A stretch of 64,000 nucleotides of DNA from Clostridia bacterium (GCA_024404095.1 JAKSQO010000010.1:1-64000); one strand, 5' to 3'. Positions 50,975 to 59,920 are shown, counted from the stretch's first letter. Numbers and translations are program-made. Notes: generated by a model from the letters alone, not told the origin.

Positions 50975-51562
50975 TTATTGGGTGCAGATATCGTAAAGAA
51001 TATCAACACATCTGTCAATACCAAGCGAACCCGCATTAAGGCTGATATCATAATTGGAAGCCACACCCCATTTGAGGTCTGTGAAAAGCTGATAATATGA
51101 AGCTCTGCGCTTATCCTTATCCTTAAGGCGCTTTTCGGGTGAATCCTCTTTTTCTCCGTAAACTGTTACAATTCGCTGAGCACGAGATTTCATATCAGCA
51201 CAGATAAACACGTTGAACACGTCCTCACGCTCACGTAATATGTAGTCGGCACATCTTCCGATCATTACACAAGGTCCCTGCTCAGCAAGCTCGCTTACAA
51301 TTCTGCTCTGAATTTCCCAGATAATATCCTCATCACTTGACTTATAGTAGTAGTTACTCTTAAAAAGTCCCGACAGCTTTGCGCCGCGTGCATCTTCGCC
51401 CTTTTCCTTGACATAATCTCTGTCAAATCCGCTTTTTTCGGCAACCTTTTCGATAATTTCACTGTCATAACAAGGTACACCTAATTTTTCGGCAAGAGCC
51501 TTTCCGATAGTTCTTCCGCCTGAACCGAACTGACGGCTGATTGTGATTATATTATAGCTCAT
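50975..51562 (-). CDS. Cytidylate kinase-like family protein
   Basis: P-loop kinase of 195 residues of the Cytidylate_kin2 family. Walker A region ITISRQFGSGGRTIGKALAEKLG (about 7-29); YDSEIIEKVAEKSG; VMIGRCADYIL near 100 and a lid-like segment KDKDKRRASYYQLFTD near 150. Many clostridial genomes carry several such genes of unknown substrate. Its own promoter lies 35 bases upstream. Confidence 0.85.
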   Translation of the reverse strand: MSYNIITISRQFGSGGRTIGKALAEKLGVPCYDSEIIEKVAEKSGFDRDYVKEKGEDARGAKLSGLFKSNYYYKSSDEDIIWEIQSRIVSELAEQGPCVMIGRCADYILREREDVFNVFICADMKSRAQRIVTVYGEKEDSPEKRLKDKDKRRASYYQLFTDLKWGVASNYDISLNAGSLGIDRCVDILYDICTQ

Positions 51563-51596
51563 AATCCATTCCTCCGAGTAACCAAATCTTTTGAAT

Positions 51597-51626
51597 ATTA
51601 TAGCTGAACGAAGCTATAAATGTCAA
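51597..51626 (-). promoter_or_regulatory. Promoter of the cytidylate-kinase-like gene
   Basis: Perfect TTGACA (51621-51626) and TATAAT (51597-51602), spacing 18. In the rest of 51627-51852 there is no gene; a GC-richer patch at 51720-51765 can form weak stems but nothing I can name. Confidence 0.75.
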
Positions 51627-51852
51627 GAAAATATACCCCGACAATTTCTACTTTTTAATTATTGGATATATTCATAAAAAGTTTATGAATCGTTCCTGTA
51701 TTATATCAAGAGTAATTTCTGTCTGTGCACTTCCGGTCAGACGGCAGGCACAGCCGCCGCAATGTTTAAATGATAATTTAAATATAGAATTCTTTCAGAC
51801 AAAGCCTCGTGATAACGGATTTGTTCTTCACAAATCAGAGCTGTAAAAGCAA

Positions 51853-51884
51853 TCCTCCTACGAACAGTAACTGCCATAGGAGGA
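51853..51884 (-). terminator. Terminator after the DUF3784 gene
   Basis: TCCTCCTA / TAGGAGGA inverted repeat followed by TTGCTTTT on the minus strand, 24 bases past the DUF3784 stop. Confidence 0.65.
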
Positions 51885-51907
51885 ACTTTTATATTTATAA
51901 CTTCTAT

Positions 51908-52222
51908 TTACTTTTTCCTTGAAATCATCACCGATGAAACAACTGCATAAGCAAGAGTGATAACAGCTAACGCGATTACAAGATAGAACAGCTTATACAT
52001 TTCAAATAAGACCTCAAAAGCGTTAACCGCAAATATCAAACCGATTAAAGCAAACACTACTCCCGACTGTCTGTAATGCGGTGTCTTATTCATCTTCCGG
52101 CGCTCTTCCTGTGAAGCATAAATGTATGCATTATTAAAGAGAAAGCCTTTCCCTTTAAACTGCATAACGCTGACAGCAAAACAGCAAATTGAGATTATAC
52201 CGAGTATTATCGCACCAATCAT
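51908..52222 (-). CDS. DUF3784-family membrane protein
   Basis: Small protein of 104 residues with three helices (1-18, 52-70, 75-97) and a polar loop between helices 1 and 2 (FKGKGFLFNNAYIYASQEERRKMN), typical of DUF3784. AGAGGTGG precedes the ATG. It follows the U32-like gene by 16 bases on the same strand, so co-transcription is likely. Function unknown. Confidence 0.75.
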   Translation of the reverse strand: MIGAIILGIISICCFAVSVMQFKGKGFLFNNAYIYASQEERRKMNKTPHYRQSGVVFALIGLIFAVNAFEVLFEMYKLFYLVIALAVITLAYAVVSSVMISRKK

Positions 52223-52238
52223 TTAACCACCTCTGTAA

Positions 52239-53132
52239 TCAGAACAAATCAAGCATACTGTCAAGGTACATAGCCTCTCTGACATTCAGCTGGTACTCCG
52301 GCTTGACCATATAATAAAGGATAAATTCAAGAAGTATGGCAGAGCCGAGTCCACGACCCTCAATTTTGAAATTAGAGAATCCGTTTGGTAAATACGTATC
52401 AACTATATCCTCAGTTCCGATAAATGTCGGATTTTTCATCGCTCTTGAAAACAAATACCCCTCTGCTCCATCGGGCGCAGAGCAACTGAACTCGGGACAA
52501 TCTTCGCCGAGAATACGTCTGCTGACATTTTCATAGCACGCTTTTCTGTCTTTACAGCCGACCCAACAACATTCATTGCATAGAAATTCAACCTTATTCT
52601 TTTCCGTCTGCGACAGCATTTTCAGCTTTTCAAGCTGTCTGTTAAGACGAAAATCAGGAACAACATAGCTGAAATCATCACGCTTAATCTCGTTGTAAAA
52701 CTCATCAAAATCCGTCAGAACCTTTGTTGTGGAAGAAACAAAATAAAAGTCGGGATAGTTCTTCTTGAGATAATCCAGAAGCAAATCAGAATGAAGAATA
52801 ATTCCATTCTGCACTTCTCCGTTTTTCTCAAAAAGCTCACAAAACTTATTGCATTTTACGTCTGAAAGATGCTCCTCACGAAGAAGAGAATTGCTGAACG
52901 TAAGCCGTGCAGATATCCCGTATCTTCGTACCAAATCAAGAACATCAGATACATTTTCGTCCGAGCCGAAGCGTCCGCCGCCCCATATGCAGTCCGACGG
53001 TGCGCCATACAGCGATGCTACGTCAGCCCATTCATGGAAATACTCTCTGCGGTTATAAAAAAGGGGCAAAAAAACCTTATAGAATTCGAAAAACTCAAAC
53101 AATCCCGGCAAATGGAAATGAGCAGTATTCAT
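52239..53132 (-). CDS. U32-peptidase-like protein with a Cys cluster
   Basis: Soluble protein of 297 residues. A barrel-like N-terminal half (YGAPSDCIWGGGRFG…) is followed by FLCNECCWVGCKDRKACYENV near 190, a cysteine cluster placed as in U32-family proteins that bind [4Fe-4S], and FSNFKIEGRGLGSAILLEF near 265, close to the FKIEGR motif of that family. It lacks the length of full U32 peptidases (about 400). Some U32 proteins modify tRNA or rRNA. AGGGAGGAAG start and own promoter. Assignment is tentative. Confidence 0.5.
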   Translation of the reverse strand: MNTAHFHLPGLFEFFEFYKVFLPLFYNRREYFHEWADVASLYGAPSDCIWGGGRFGSDENVSDVLDLVRRYGISARLTFSNSLLREEHLSDVKCNKFCELFEKNGEVQNGIILHSDLLLDYLKKNYPDFYFVSSTTKVLTDFDEFYNEIKRDDFSYVVPDFRLNRQLEKLKMLSQTEKNKVEFLCNECCWVGCKDRKACYENVSRRILGEDCPEFSCSAPDGAEGYLFSRAMKNPTFIGTEDIVDTYLPNGFSNFKIEGRGLGSAILLEFILYYMVKPEYQLNVREAMYLDSMLDLF

Positions 53133-53160
53133 AAGACTTCCTCCCTTAGAGATTTATTAA

Positions 53161-53188
53161 ATTATACCATAAAATCTACACTATTCAA
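53161..53188 (-). promoter_or_regulatory. Promoter of the U32-like/DUF3784 operon
   Basis: TTGAAT (53183-53188) and TATAAT (53161-53166), spacing 16. Confidence 0.65.
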
Positions 53189-53200
53189 CAAAAATAAATA

Positions 53201-53222
53201 AGCTCCCGAAAAATCAGGAGCT
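53201..53222 (-). terminator. Terminator of tRNA-Leu
   Basis: AGCTCC / GGAGCT hairpin followed by a T-rich run on the minus strand, five bases past the tRNA 3' end. Confidence 0.75.
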
Positions 53223-53226
53223 CATT

Positions 53227-53313
53227 TGGTGCTGGTGACCGGGGTCGAACCGGTACGATATTGCTATCACGGGATTTTAAGTCCCGGGCGTCTGCCTATT
53301 CCGCCACACCAGC
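53227..53313 (-). tRNA. tRNA-Leu(TAA)
   Basis: Complete 87-base class II tRNA with encoded CCA. Acceptor GCTGGTG/CACCAGC, anticodon arm CGGGA-CTTAAAA-TCCCG (anticodon TAA), long variable arm and T loop TTCGACC. Its own upstream 126 bases come from an integration scar; only a weak promoter-like ATGACA/TTTAAT is seen there. Confidence 0.95.
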
Positions 53314-53439
53314 GTATTAAATTGTCCGTGGAAAAATGATGTCATTTTTGATGTCACTTGCCGATTTTTCGGCGGAAAATTTTTCAGAAACCCTTATATA
53401 TCAAGGGTTTCGGGACTTTCTCTGAGAAATTGCATTCGA
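53314..53439 (-). mobile_element. Relic integration scar at tRNA-Leu
   Basis: 126 bases between a truncated and a complete copy of the same tRNA. They contain direct repeats GATGTCA (twice, 12 bases apart), the dyads GAAACCCTT/AAGGGTTTC and GCCGA/TCGGC, and no open frame. This is the structure expected of attachment-site arms left after an element was lost or deleted. Confidence 0.6.
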
Positions 53440-53480
53440 GATTTTAAGTCCCTTGCGTCTGCCTATTCCGCCACACCAGC
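53440..53480 (-). pseudogene. 5' fragment of tRNA-Leu
   Basis: 41 bases matching the first half of the intact tRNA-Leu, through the anticodon loop (GGGACTTAAAATC), with two mismatches in the anticodon stem region. It ends where scar sequence starts. It sits directly behind a consensus promoter, so it marks the original gene, with the intact copy rebuilt downstream. Confidence 0.8.
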
Positions 53481-53498
53481 ATTTTCTATTGCCGATAT

Positions 53499-53527
53499 AT
53501 TATAACTAAATCATTCAGATTTGTCAA
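53499..53527 (-). promoter_or_regulatory. Original tRNA-Leu promoter
   Basis: Perfect TTGACA (53522-53527) and TATAAT (53499-53504), spacing 17, 18 bases before the tRNA fragment. It probably drives the intact tRNA-Leu by reading through fragment and scar. Confidence 0.8.
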
Positions 53528-53546
53528 TAACACCTGCAAGATTTTC

Positions 53547-54617
53547 TTATTTTGTTTTGGATTTTATATGATTTATCAGCGGAGCGAATTCGTTGCTTAA
53601 ATCGTGATCGCGGCATTCATCAAGATTTATTTCAAGCAGCTCGTCAACATTCTTAAGCATTTTGTCACAATCAAAGCTGCCACACATTCTGATATAACCG
53701 TAATCCTTGAGCCATGAATTAAAAACACCTGAGGTCTTATTATTTGAGTTATCAAATACAACGCATGGTGTTTTGGTAATTGCGCAGAAAATCATGCAAT
53801 GAAGTCTGTCGGTTACAACAACCTTTTTGGTTCTGAGCATCGCCCAGAAGCGTTCAAGTGTATCCTTAAGATTTTCAGGTTTACATTCATCCTCTGTAAC
53901 ATTGACAGTATCTGTAAATTCAACATTGCCGTATCTTTCACGGAGAATACTTTTTATATTTTCGCTTTCTGCGTCAGAAAGGTGCATTTCTCTGTCACTT
54001 CTGAGAACACAAAGCACTCCGTCTCTCTCCTGCTTCGGCTCCGTTTTGTTAAGATAAAGAACCATGTCGGGAACAAAACCTATTTCAGAATTAAAGCTTT
54101 CTTTCATCATCGCAAGTGACTTTGGCTCACGTGTAAAAATCTTAAGATTTTTGTTTTTGTTATATGTTTTTATTGTCTTTTTCTTTCTCATTCTGCCATA
54201 GGCTGTGTCGGTAAAGCCCATAGTCTGAGGGAAAGAAACAACGGGATTATTCGGGAATTTTCTTATTACAAAGCGGCGCGCATTTTCAAGTGAAACATAG
54301 AGATCGTCCATATTTCCGCCGCCGAGAATTGTAATGATATCATCCTTTGTAAGTATTCTCTGAAGCTCTTTCATCCACGGATAGGTCTTGTAACCCGCAA
54401 CCATAATAACCTCGTAGTCGGGGAAGTTATCTCGAAGGAATTTTTCATGAGCATAAGTCAGAGCCATATCGCCGAGATTCTGATAATAACCGCAGAGAAA
54501 AACATAGAATTTTTTCACACCTGCATACTTATCAAAGTCAGGAACCTTTTCAGCAAAAAACTCTGCCATTATTTCAGATTTTATTTGATATTCTACTTCT
54601 TTAAGTTTTCTGTTCAT
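53547..54617 (-). CDS. Polysaccharide pyruvyl transferase family protein
   Basis: Protein of 356 residues of the PF04230 family, which adds pyruvate ketals to sugars of surface polymers. FLCGYYQNLGDMALTYAHEKFL, ITILGGGNMDDLY, FPQTMGF, TREPKSLAMMKE and VTDRLHCMIFCAITKTPCVV are the typical blocks. TGATG overlap with the preceding GT2 gene suggests coupling. Acts in the cytoplasm on a lipid-linked or nucleotide sugar; acceptor unknown. Confidence 0.87.
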   Translation of the reverse strand: MNRKLKEVEYQIKSEIMAEFFAEKVPDFDKYAGVKKFYVFLCGYYQNLGDMALTYAHEKFLRDNFPDYEVIMVAGYKTYPWMKELQRILTKDDIITILGGGNMDDLYVSLENARRFVIRKFPNNPVVSFPQTMGFTDTAYGRMRKKKTIKTYNKNKNLKIFTREPKSLAMMKESFNSEIGFVPDMVLYLNKTEPKQERDGVLCVLRSDREMHLSDAESENIKSILRERYGNVEFTDTVNVTEDECKPENLKDTLERFWAMLRTKKVVVTDRLHCMIFCAITKTPCVVFDNSNNKTSGVFNSWLKDYGYIRMCGSFDCDKMLKNVDELLEINLDECRDHDLSNEFAPLINHIKSKTK

Positions 54618-55636
54618 CAGCCGATTCCTTTCGATTTTAAAATCAGTTTTCGGAAATTATACAGTGCAAGCACCGCATTCTTTGTATACAGTTCGCCTGC
54701 GATTTTCTGCGCTTTGGATACATTTCCGTTTAGACTCACCTTTATAGCATCGTTGATTTCCTGCTCAGTTTTCATCTTTTTAATTCCGTTTTTAAAAACT
54801 TCATAAGAGCCTTTTTTGCAAAAATTATCAATACATCCGTAAGCCGCACCGTAAATCATTTTATTCACTCTATCCTGACATTCAATGCCTTGCTGTTGCA
54901 GAAATGACTTGATAAAACTGATAAAATACAAATCCTTTTCCAGCTTGCCTTCACGAAACGCAACGGTAATTGAATTCATATTCATTCTGTACCTGTATAG
55001 CACCTCATCAACAACTGCAATGCGATTGATATTATTCAGAATTTTCAGATTTGTATAAACATCCTCGCGCGTACAGATTTTATCTGATATGAAGCAATCA
55101 TCCGTCAGGCATTCTGCTTTATAAAGATGATTCCAGTAAAAAGGAGCAATCCGGATTTCATCGGCAGCCTCGGGACAAACCGCAGGAAGAATTATTGCGC
55201 TTTCAAAATCATTCTTTTCAATTACAGTTTTGTTGGATTTAATTCTGAATTCAGCATTCTCTCCGCCAAATTTTTCATATCCGCAGGCTGCTGCTTCAGC
55301 GTTGTTTTCAATACAGGCTTTGAGCAGTTTTTCTATCAGCTCGGGTTTAAGAATATCATCGGAATCCGAGAAAAAAATATATTCTCCGTCAGCTTCACGC
55401 TTACCTGCAACACGGCAGCTTGTCGGGCCTCCGTTTTCCTTTTCAATCACTCTTACCCTGCTGTCTCTCCCGGCAAATGTTTGGCAAATTTCAAGTGTTG
55501 AATCTGTTGAGCCGTCGTTTACCAGTACAACTTCAATGTTCTTATACGTCTGTGCTAAAACACTTTCGACACATTCTGCGGCGAAATTTTGAACATTATA
55601 CATCGGAATTATCACAGATACAAGATTATTTACCAC
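54617..55636 (-). CDS. Glycosyltransferase family 2
   Basis: GT-A fold enzyme of about 340 residues: VSVIIPMYNVQNFAAECVESVLAQTY, VLVNDGSTDSTL and FFSDSDDIL (DXD region, about 95). The C-terminus is alpha-helical and lacks membrane segments. The start is probably GTG 55636, eight bases after AAGGCGG; a GTG at 55645 is an alternative, and the longer frame to 55717 covers the promoter. First gene of the minus half of a divergent polysaccharide cluster. Confidence 0.87.
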   Translation of the reverse strand: MVNNLVSVIIPMYNVQNFAAECVESVLAQTYKNIEVVLVNDGSTDSTLEICQTFAGRDSRVRVIEKENGGPTSCRVAGKREADGEYIFFSDSDDILKPELIEKLLKACIENNAEAAACGYEKFGGENAEFRIKSNKTVIEKNDFESAIILPAVCPEAADEIRIAPFYWNHLYKAECLTDDCFISDKICTREDVYTNLKILNNINRIAVVDEVLYRYRMNMNSITVAFREGKLEKDLYFISFIKSFLQQQGIECQDRVNKMIYGAAYGCIDNFCKKGSYEVFKNGIKKMKTEQEINDAIKVSLNGNVSKAQKIAGELYTKNAVLALYNFRKLILKSKGIG

Positions 55637-55664
55637 ATAATTCACCGCCTTTGTTTCTGTTTTT

Positions 55665-55692
55665 ATTATACCATACAAATTATTGTTTTCAA
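55665..55692 (-). promoter_or_regulatory. Promoter of the GT2-pyruvyltransferase operon
   Basis: TTGAAA (55687-55692) and TATAAT (55665-55670), spacing 16. Confidence 0.7.
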
Positions 55693-55705
55693 TACTAAAA
55701 TTATA

Positions 55706-55734
55706 TTTACAAAACATAATTTATGTTGTAAAAT
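55706..55734 (+). promoter_or_regulatory. Promoter of the GT4-GT2-flippase operon
   Basis: TTTACA (55706-55711) and TAAAAT (55729-55734), spacing 17; the leader is only about ten bases. Divergent from the minus promoter with -35 boxes 13 bases apart. Confidence 0.7.
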
Positions 55735-55750
55735 AACATGAGGTGTTTTT

Positions 55751-56929
55751 ATGAAAATCTTTATCGCAGCGTCATGGCTTAAGCTCGGCGGCGGTGTAAC
55801 ACGTACGCTGTTTGAGCTGTTCAGGCACATTGACTATTCAAAGCACGACGTAACGCTTATGGTTATGGAGCTTGACAAAGATGTACTCTCCTATGTACCG
55901 AAAGAGGTTAAAGTCATCTGGTCAGGTGACAGCTTTCAGAGTCAGAGTGCAGGTGCGATACTTAAAAACACTCTTAAAAAAGGTAAGATATTCACAGCCG
56001 CCTCTTATGCGTTCAATGTTGCTGACTTCCGTCTGACAGGTGATAACTATCGTCATCAGGCGTGGATTACCAAACATATGACCAAGCAGGATGAAGAATA
56101 TGACATTGCAATTTCCTATGCAATGATGAATTCAATTGTCAATAAATACGTTATTGACAACGTTAAGGCAAAGAAAAAAATTCTGTGGTGTCATATTGAT
56201 GTTAACATCTACAAGCCTCAATATATCAAGGGACTCGAAAAGCTTTATAATCAGTACGACAGAATCAACTGTGTTTCGCAAAGCTCACTGAATTCACTTA
56301 AAGAGAAATACCCCGGGCTTTCAGATAAGCTACATATTGCTTATAATTTTATTGACAGCGAACGCATAATTAAAGAGGCTGAAACTGAGCCCGATATAGA
56401 TATAAGCAATGACAGAATAAAGCTTTGCACCGTCGGCAGAATTTCCGACCAGAAAGGTATCGACATACTTGTAGATGTCGCTGACAGGCTCAATAAAAAC
56501 GGATTCGATTTTGAATGGTGGGTTGTCGGAACAAGATATGATGATGAGCTCAACCGCAGAATTGAATCTGACATTAAAAACGCGGGTCTTGATACCAAGG
56601 TTCTTCTTCTCGGAGAAAAAAATCCCCCCTACCCCTTTATGAAAAATTGTGATATTTATGTTCAGCCATCCCGATACGAGGGTTTCTGCACTACAACAAA
56701 CGAAGCAAAAATTTTGCTTAAGCCAATCATCACAACGTGTGTTGCAGGCGCAGATGAACAGTTCACCAACAACGTTGATGGAATGATTACAGATATTTCG
56801 GCTGACGCTGTTTACGAAGCGGTTTCCGAGTTGATTTCCAACCCCGAAAAGAGAACACAAATCACAGAAAATCTCAAAAATAGTTTTAAAATATCGCAAG
56901 AAAATTCTTTTGAAAGTATGATTTTATGA
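55751..56929 (+). CDS. Glycosyltransferase family 4
   Basis: GT-B retaining glycosyltransferase of 392 residues. N-terminal acceptor domain starts KIFIAASWLKLGGGVTRTLFEL; the donor domain has LCTVGRISDQKGIDILVDVADRL (about 220) and the EX7E-type segment QPSRYEGFCTTTNEAKIL (about 310). Probably adds a hexose to the lipid-linked unit in the cytoplasm. Overlaps the next GT2 gene by four bases. Confidence 0.9.
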   Translation: MKIFIAASWLKLGGGVTRTLFELFRHIDYSKHDVTLMVMELDKDVLSYVPKEVKVIWSGDSFQSQSAGAILKNTLKKGKIFTAASYAFNVADFRLTGDNYRHQAWITKHMTKQDEEYDIAISYAMMNSIVNKYVIDNVKAKKKILWCHIDVNIYKPQYIKGLEKLYNQYDRINCVSQSSLNSLKEKYPGLSDKLHIAYNFIDSERIIKEAETEPDIDISNDRIKLCTVGRISDQKGIDILVDVADRLNKNGFDFEWWVVGTRYDDELNRRIESDIKNAGLDTKVLLLGEKNPPYPFMKNCDIYVQPSRYEGFCTTTNEAKILLKPIITTCVAGADEQFTNNVDGMITDISADAVYEAVSELISNPEKRTQITENLKNSFKISQENSFESMIL

Positions 56930-57915
56930 ACGACAGAATAAGCGTTGTTATTCCTGTTTTCAATGCAGAAAAATATCTGGCAAAATGTGTTGAAAGTATC
57001 GAAAAACAAACATATAAATACTTCAGTATTGTTCTCGTTGACGACGGTTCTTCCGACGGTTCGGGAAAGCTTTGCGATGAGCTCAAAGCAAAATACAATA
57101 ACATATCTGTCATTCATCAGAAAAATTCAGGTGCAAGCTCAGCCCGCAATGCAGGTATTGAGGCATCTGACGGAGAATACATTGTTTTCTGTGACAGTGA
57201 TGATTATATTGACTCCGAAATGTTCCAAAAGCTTATTAACGCACAAATTATGTATTCCGACAGACTCGCACTTTGCGGTATAAAAAAACTCACTTCATCA
57301 GGTGAAAAGAGTTGTGTTCTTGACGGTGATAATCTGCTTACAATTGATAAAGAAGATTTCTTCATCATACAAAAAACACAGCTTTTCAACGCACCTGTCA
57401 ACAAGCTTTTCCGACGAGACGTTCTTATCACAAAAGGTATTCGCTTCAATCCTTCGATTGCCCTTGGCGAGGACTTGATTTTTAATGCTGATTATGTTAT
57501 GGCAACAGGATGTGATTTTGCGGTTGTAAATGAACCGCTGTATATTTACGATACAAGCGTAACCAACAGCGTCAGCAAAAAATATCTGCCGCAAATGCTT
57601 TCCGATTACATTGAACTAAAGCACAAATTTGACCAGCTTATCGAATATACAAAGGCGGATATGGATAAATATGCCTCTCGCTACGCAACCATTCTTCTTT
57701 ACAATATAGTAAATGCGATAAAAAACGCAATGTCCGAAAAAAACGATGCACCGTCATCACAAAAAATTAAACAGATTAAAGAAATACTTGACAGCTTCGA
57801 TGTTAAAGCTATCGTATCAAAGGCAGATACAAGCGCATACAGCGATATTTATTTAAAAATGCTGTGCTCTGGCAACGCACGATTAGTATACACCTTCAGA
57901 ACCATCAGAAAGTAA
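56926..57915 (+). CDS. Glycosyltransferase family 2
   Basis: GT-A enzyme of 329 residues: ISVVIPVFNAEKYLAKCVESIEKQTY, VLVDDGSSDGSG, NSGASSARNAGIEASDGEYIVFCDSDDYID (DXD about 90). Paralogue of the gene at 54617-55636. ATGA overlap with the GT4 gene; the flippase gene follows after 15 bases. Confidence 0.9.
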   Translation: MNDRISVVIPVFNAEKYLAKCVESIEKQTYKYFSIVLVDDGSSDGSGKLCDELKAKYNNISVIHQKNSGASSARNAGIEASDGEYIVFCDSDDYIDSEMFQKLINAQIMYSDRLALCGIKKLTSSGEKSCVLDGDNLLTIDKEDFFIIQKTQLFNAPVNKLFRRDVLITKGIRFNPSIALGEDLIFNADYVMATGCDFAVVNEPLYIYDTSVTNSVSKKYLPQMLSDYIELKHKFDQLIEYTKADMDKYASRYATILLYNIVNAIKNAMSEKNDAPSSQKIKQIKEILDSFDVKAIVSKADTSAYSDIYLKMLCSGNARLVYTFRTIRK

Positions 57916-57930
57916 TACGAGGAGATCTGT

Positions 57931-59481
57931 ATGAATCATAATTCAAGGACTAAAAATTCAATAATTAACCTTATTGTTACGCTTGGGTGTCAGTTTCTTA
58001 CTCTCATTCTGAATTTTGTTGTAAGAACATATTTTATTAACATCCTCGGAACAAGCAATCTCGGTATCAACGGACTTTTTTCAAATATTCTTACGGTTCT
58101 TTCTCTTGCCGAATTAGGAATCGGTTCAGCAATCGGTTTTTCACTTTATAAGCCCGTTGCAGAAAACGACAAGGACAGAATTTCCGCATTGATGTATTTT
58201 TACAAAAAAGCTTACCGTTACATCGCTGTAATCGTTACAATAGTCGGAGTTATTCTCGTTCCTTTTCTGAAACATCTCGTAAAGTCAAGTATTGATATGA
58301 AGTTGGTCATTATCTATTACCTGCTTTACCTTGCCAACACAGTTTTCAGCTATCTGCTCTCTTATAAAGCTACGCTGCTTTATGTCGATCAAAAAAACTA
58401 CATTACCAGAATTTCATCCACAATTTTTAATGTTGTGCAGAATGCGGCACAGCTTGCAGTTCTCTTTTTGACAAGAAGCTATGTTTACTATATAGTTGTT
58501 CTTATATGCTGTACGCTTTTGAATAACATTGTTATCGCATCTGTTGTTGACAAGCAGTACTCGTTCATCAAAAAGAATAAAACCCGCCTTAACAAAGATG
58601 AACAAAAGTCAATTTTTGCCAATATTAAGGCAATGTTCTTCTACAAAATCGGCGGTGTGCTTGTTAACAACACCGATAACATTCTTATTTCAAAAATCAT
58701 CAATACTGCAACAGTTGGTTTTTTCTCAAACTACACACTTGTTATTAACTCCGTTATGACATATGTTGATTTGATTATCGGTTCAGCAACTGGAAGTATT
58801 GGTAATTTTAATGCCGGTGCAAGTAAAAAGGATTCACAGAAGTTGTTTGAAGCTGTTTCACTATTCGACTACTGGATATGCAGTTTCTGTGCTGTAGGTT
58901 TTTATACGGTCATCAACGACTTTATTACCGTATGGTTGAGTACTACAAAATATCTTCTTGACGAAAAAACACTTATCGCAATCGTGCTCAATACATTTAT
59001 CATGGGTGTTTCGACAAGCACAGCAACATTCCGTTCAACAACCGGTCTGTTCAAAGAGACAAAATACATCTTTATGTTTACGGCCGTTCTGAATATTTTC
59101 TTCTCGATTGTACTCGGAATTAAATTCGGACTTTGCGGAATTATTTTTGCAACTTCAATTGCAAAGCTCCTTACAAACTTCTGGTATGAGCCTTATATGC
59201 TCTATAACAAATGCTTTGAAATGAGTTGTAAAACACATTTCCTTAAGCGGGGATTGATTGCGGTTCTTACATTCTCCTGCTGTGCCGGTCTCAAGTATCT
59301 TTTCTCATTCTTCCCTCCGACTAACAAGTTCATCCTACTCAGCAAGGCTGTTATTGTAACGGTTGTAACGAATCTCGTATTCTTCATTGTATATCACAAG
59401 ACCGAGGAGTTTAAGTTTATTGTTTCAAAGCTCAAGCCGTTTGTTCAGGAAAAAATCAACAAATATCTTAAAAGAGCATAA
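57931..59481 (+). CDS. Polysaccharide flippase (Wzx-like, MOP superfamily)
   Basis: Membrane protein of 516 residues with 12-14 helices. RTYFINILGTSNLGINGLFSNILTVLSLAELGIGSAIGFSLYKPVAENDKDRI is the family's start, and KIGGVLVNNTDNILISKIINTATVGFFSNYTL the second conserved half. It would turn lipid-linked repeat units to the outer face for polymerisation; no Wzy-type polymerase is found in the cluster. CGAGGAG start. Confidence 0.9.
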   Translation: MNHNSRTKNSIINLIVTLGCQFLTLILNFVVRTYFINILGTSNLGINGLFSNILTVLSLAELGIGSAIGFSLYKPVAENDKDRISALMYFYKKAYRYIAVIVTIVGVILVPFLKHLVKSSIDMKLVIIYYLLYLANTVFSYLLSYKATLLYVDQKNYITRISSTIFNVVQNAAQLAVLFLTRSYVYYIVVLICCTLLNNIVIASVVDKQYSFIKKNKTRLNKDEQKSIFANIKAMFFYKIGGVLVNNTDNILISKIINTATVGFFSNYTLVINSVMTYVDLIIGSATGSIGNFNAGASKKDSQKLFEAVSLFDYWICSFCAVGFYTVINDFITVWLSTTKYLLDEKTLIAIVLNTFIMGVSTSTATFRSTTGLFKETKYIFMFTAVLNIFFSIVLGIKFGLCGIIFATSIAKLLTNFWYEPYMLYNKCFEMSCKTHFLKRGLIAVLTFSCCAGLKYLFSFFPPTNKFILLSKAVIVTVVTNLVFFIVYHKTEEFKFIVSKLKPFVQEKINKYLKRA

Positions 59482-59487
59482 ATATAG

Positions 59488-59520
59488 CAGGGAAAAAGTT
59501 CATCGCTTTTTCCCTGTTTC
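59488..59520 (+). terminator. Terminator of the flippase operon
   Basis: CAGGGAAAAAG / CTTTTTCCCTG hairpin plus T residues. Its DNA also encodes the last codons of the convergent gene at 59500-59895. Confidence 0.8.
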
Positions 59521-59895
59521 TTTTATTTTGTCTATAAATGATTCTGCATTTGATTTACTGATTATCTTCGGGATTTTCAATATTGCCCATTGCAAAAGCA
59601 ATATCCATGTAATACTGTTAAAAGACGAAAACAAACTGTTTACGAAAGAAAATATTCCCGAATCTTCTGCATCAACTGCAACAAACATACCGACAAAATT
59701 AAATATAATTTCTATCGAAAGATAAATAACTCCTGCGATAACAAGATACTTTGACCATTCGGATTTTTCAAGCGGTCGGCGATATTTTATAAAGCGGACA
59801 ACAATCGGCGACATCAGAATATAGAAGATGATATACACCGCAATAAACCACATTACAAACAGCCCTGAAGTGATTCCGATAAGCATTGCACCCAT
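59500..59895 (-). CDS. Small membrane protein, unknown function
   Basis: Protein of 131 residues with three or four helices (about 5-30, 48-72, 90-108) and a basic tail. GGGGAGATGATATA precedes the ATG. It lies behind the ATP synthase operon, separated by a strong terminator, and convergent with the flippase gene. I do not recognise a family; no link to ATP synthase assembly can be claimed. Confidence 0.65.
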   Translation of the reverse strand: MGAMLIGITSGLFVMWFIAVYIIFYILMSPIVVRFIKYRRPLEKSEWSKYLVIAGVIYLSIEIIFNFVGMFVAVDAEDSGIFSFVNSLFSSFNSITWILLLQWAILKIPKIISKSNAESFIDKIKETGKKR

Positions 59896-59920
59896 TATAT
59901 CATCTCCCCTATCCTATTAA

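Noticed and set aside
51700-51850. Possible small RNA or riboswitch in the 51563-51907 gap
   Set aside because: A few short GC-rich pairings occur but no consistent fold or known motif; only the promoter and terminator there can be supported.
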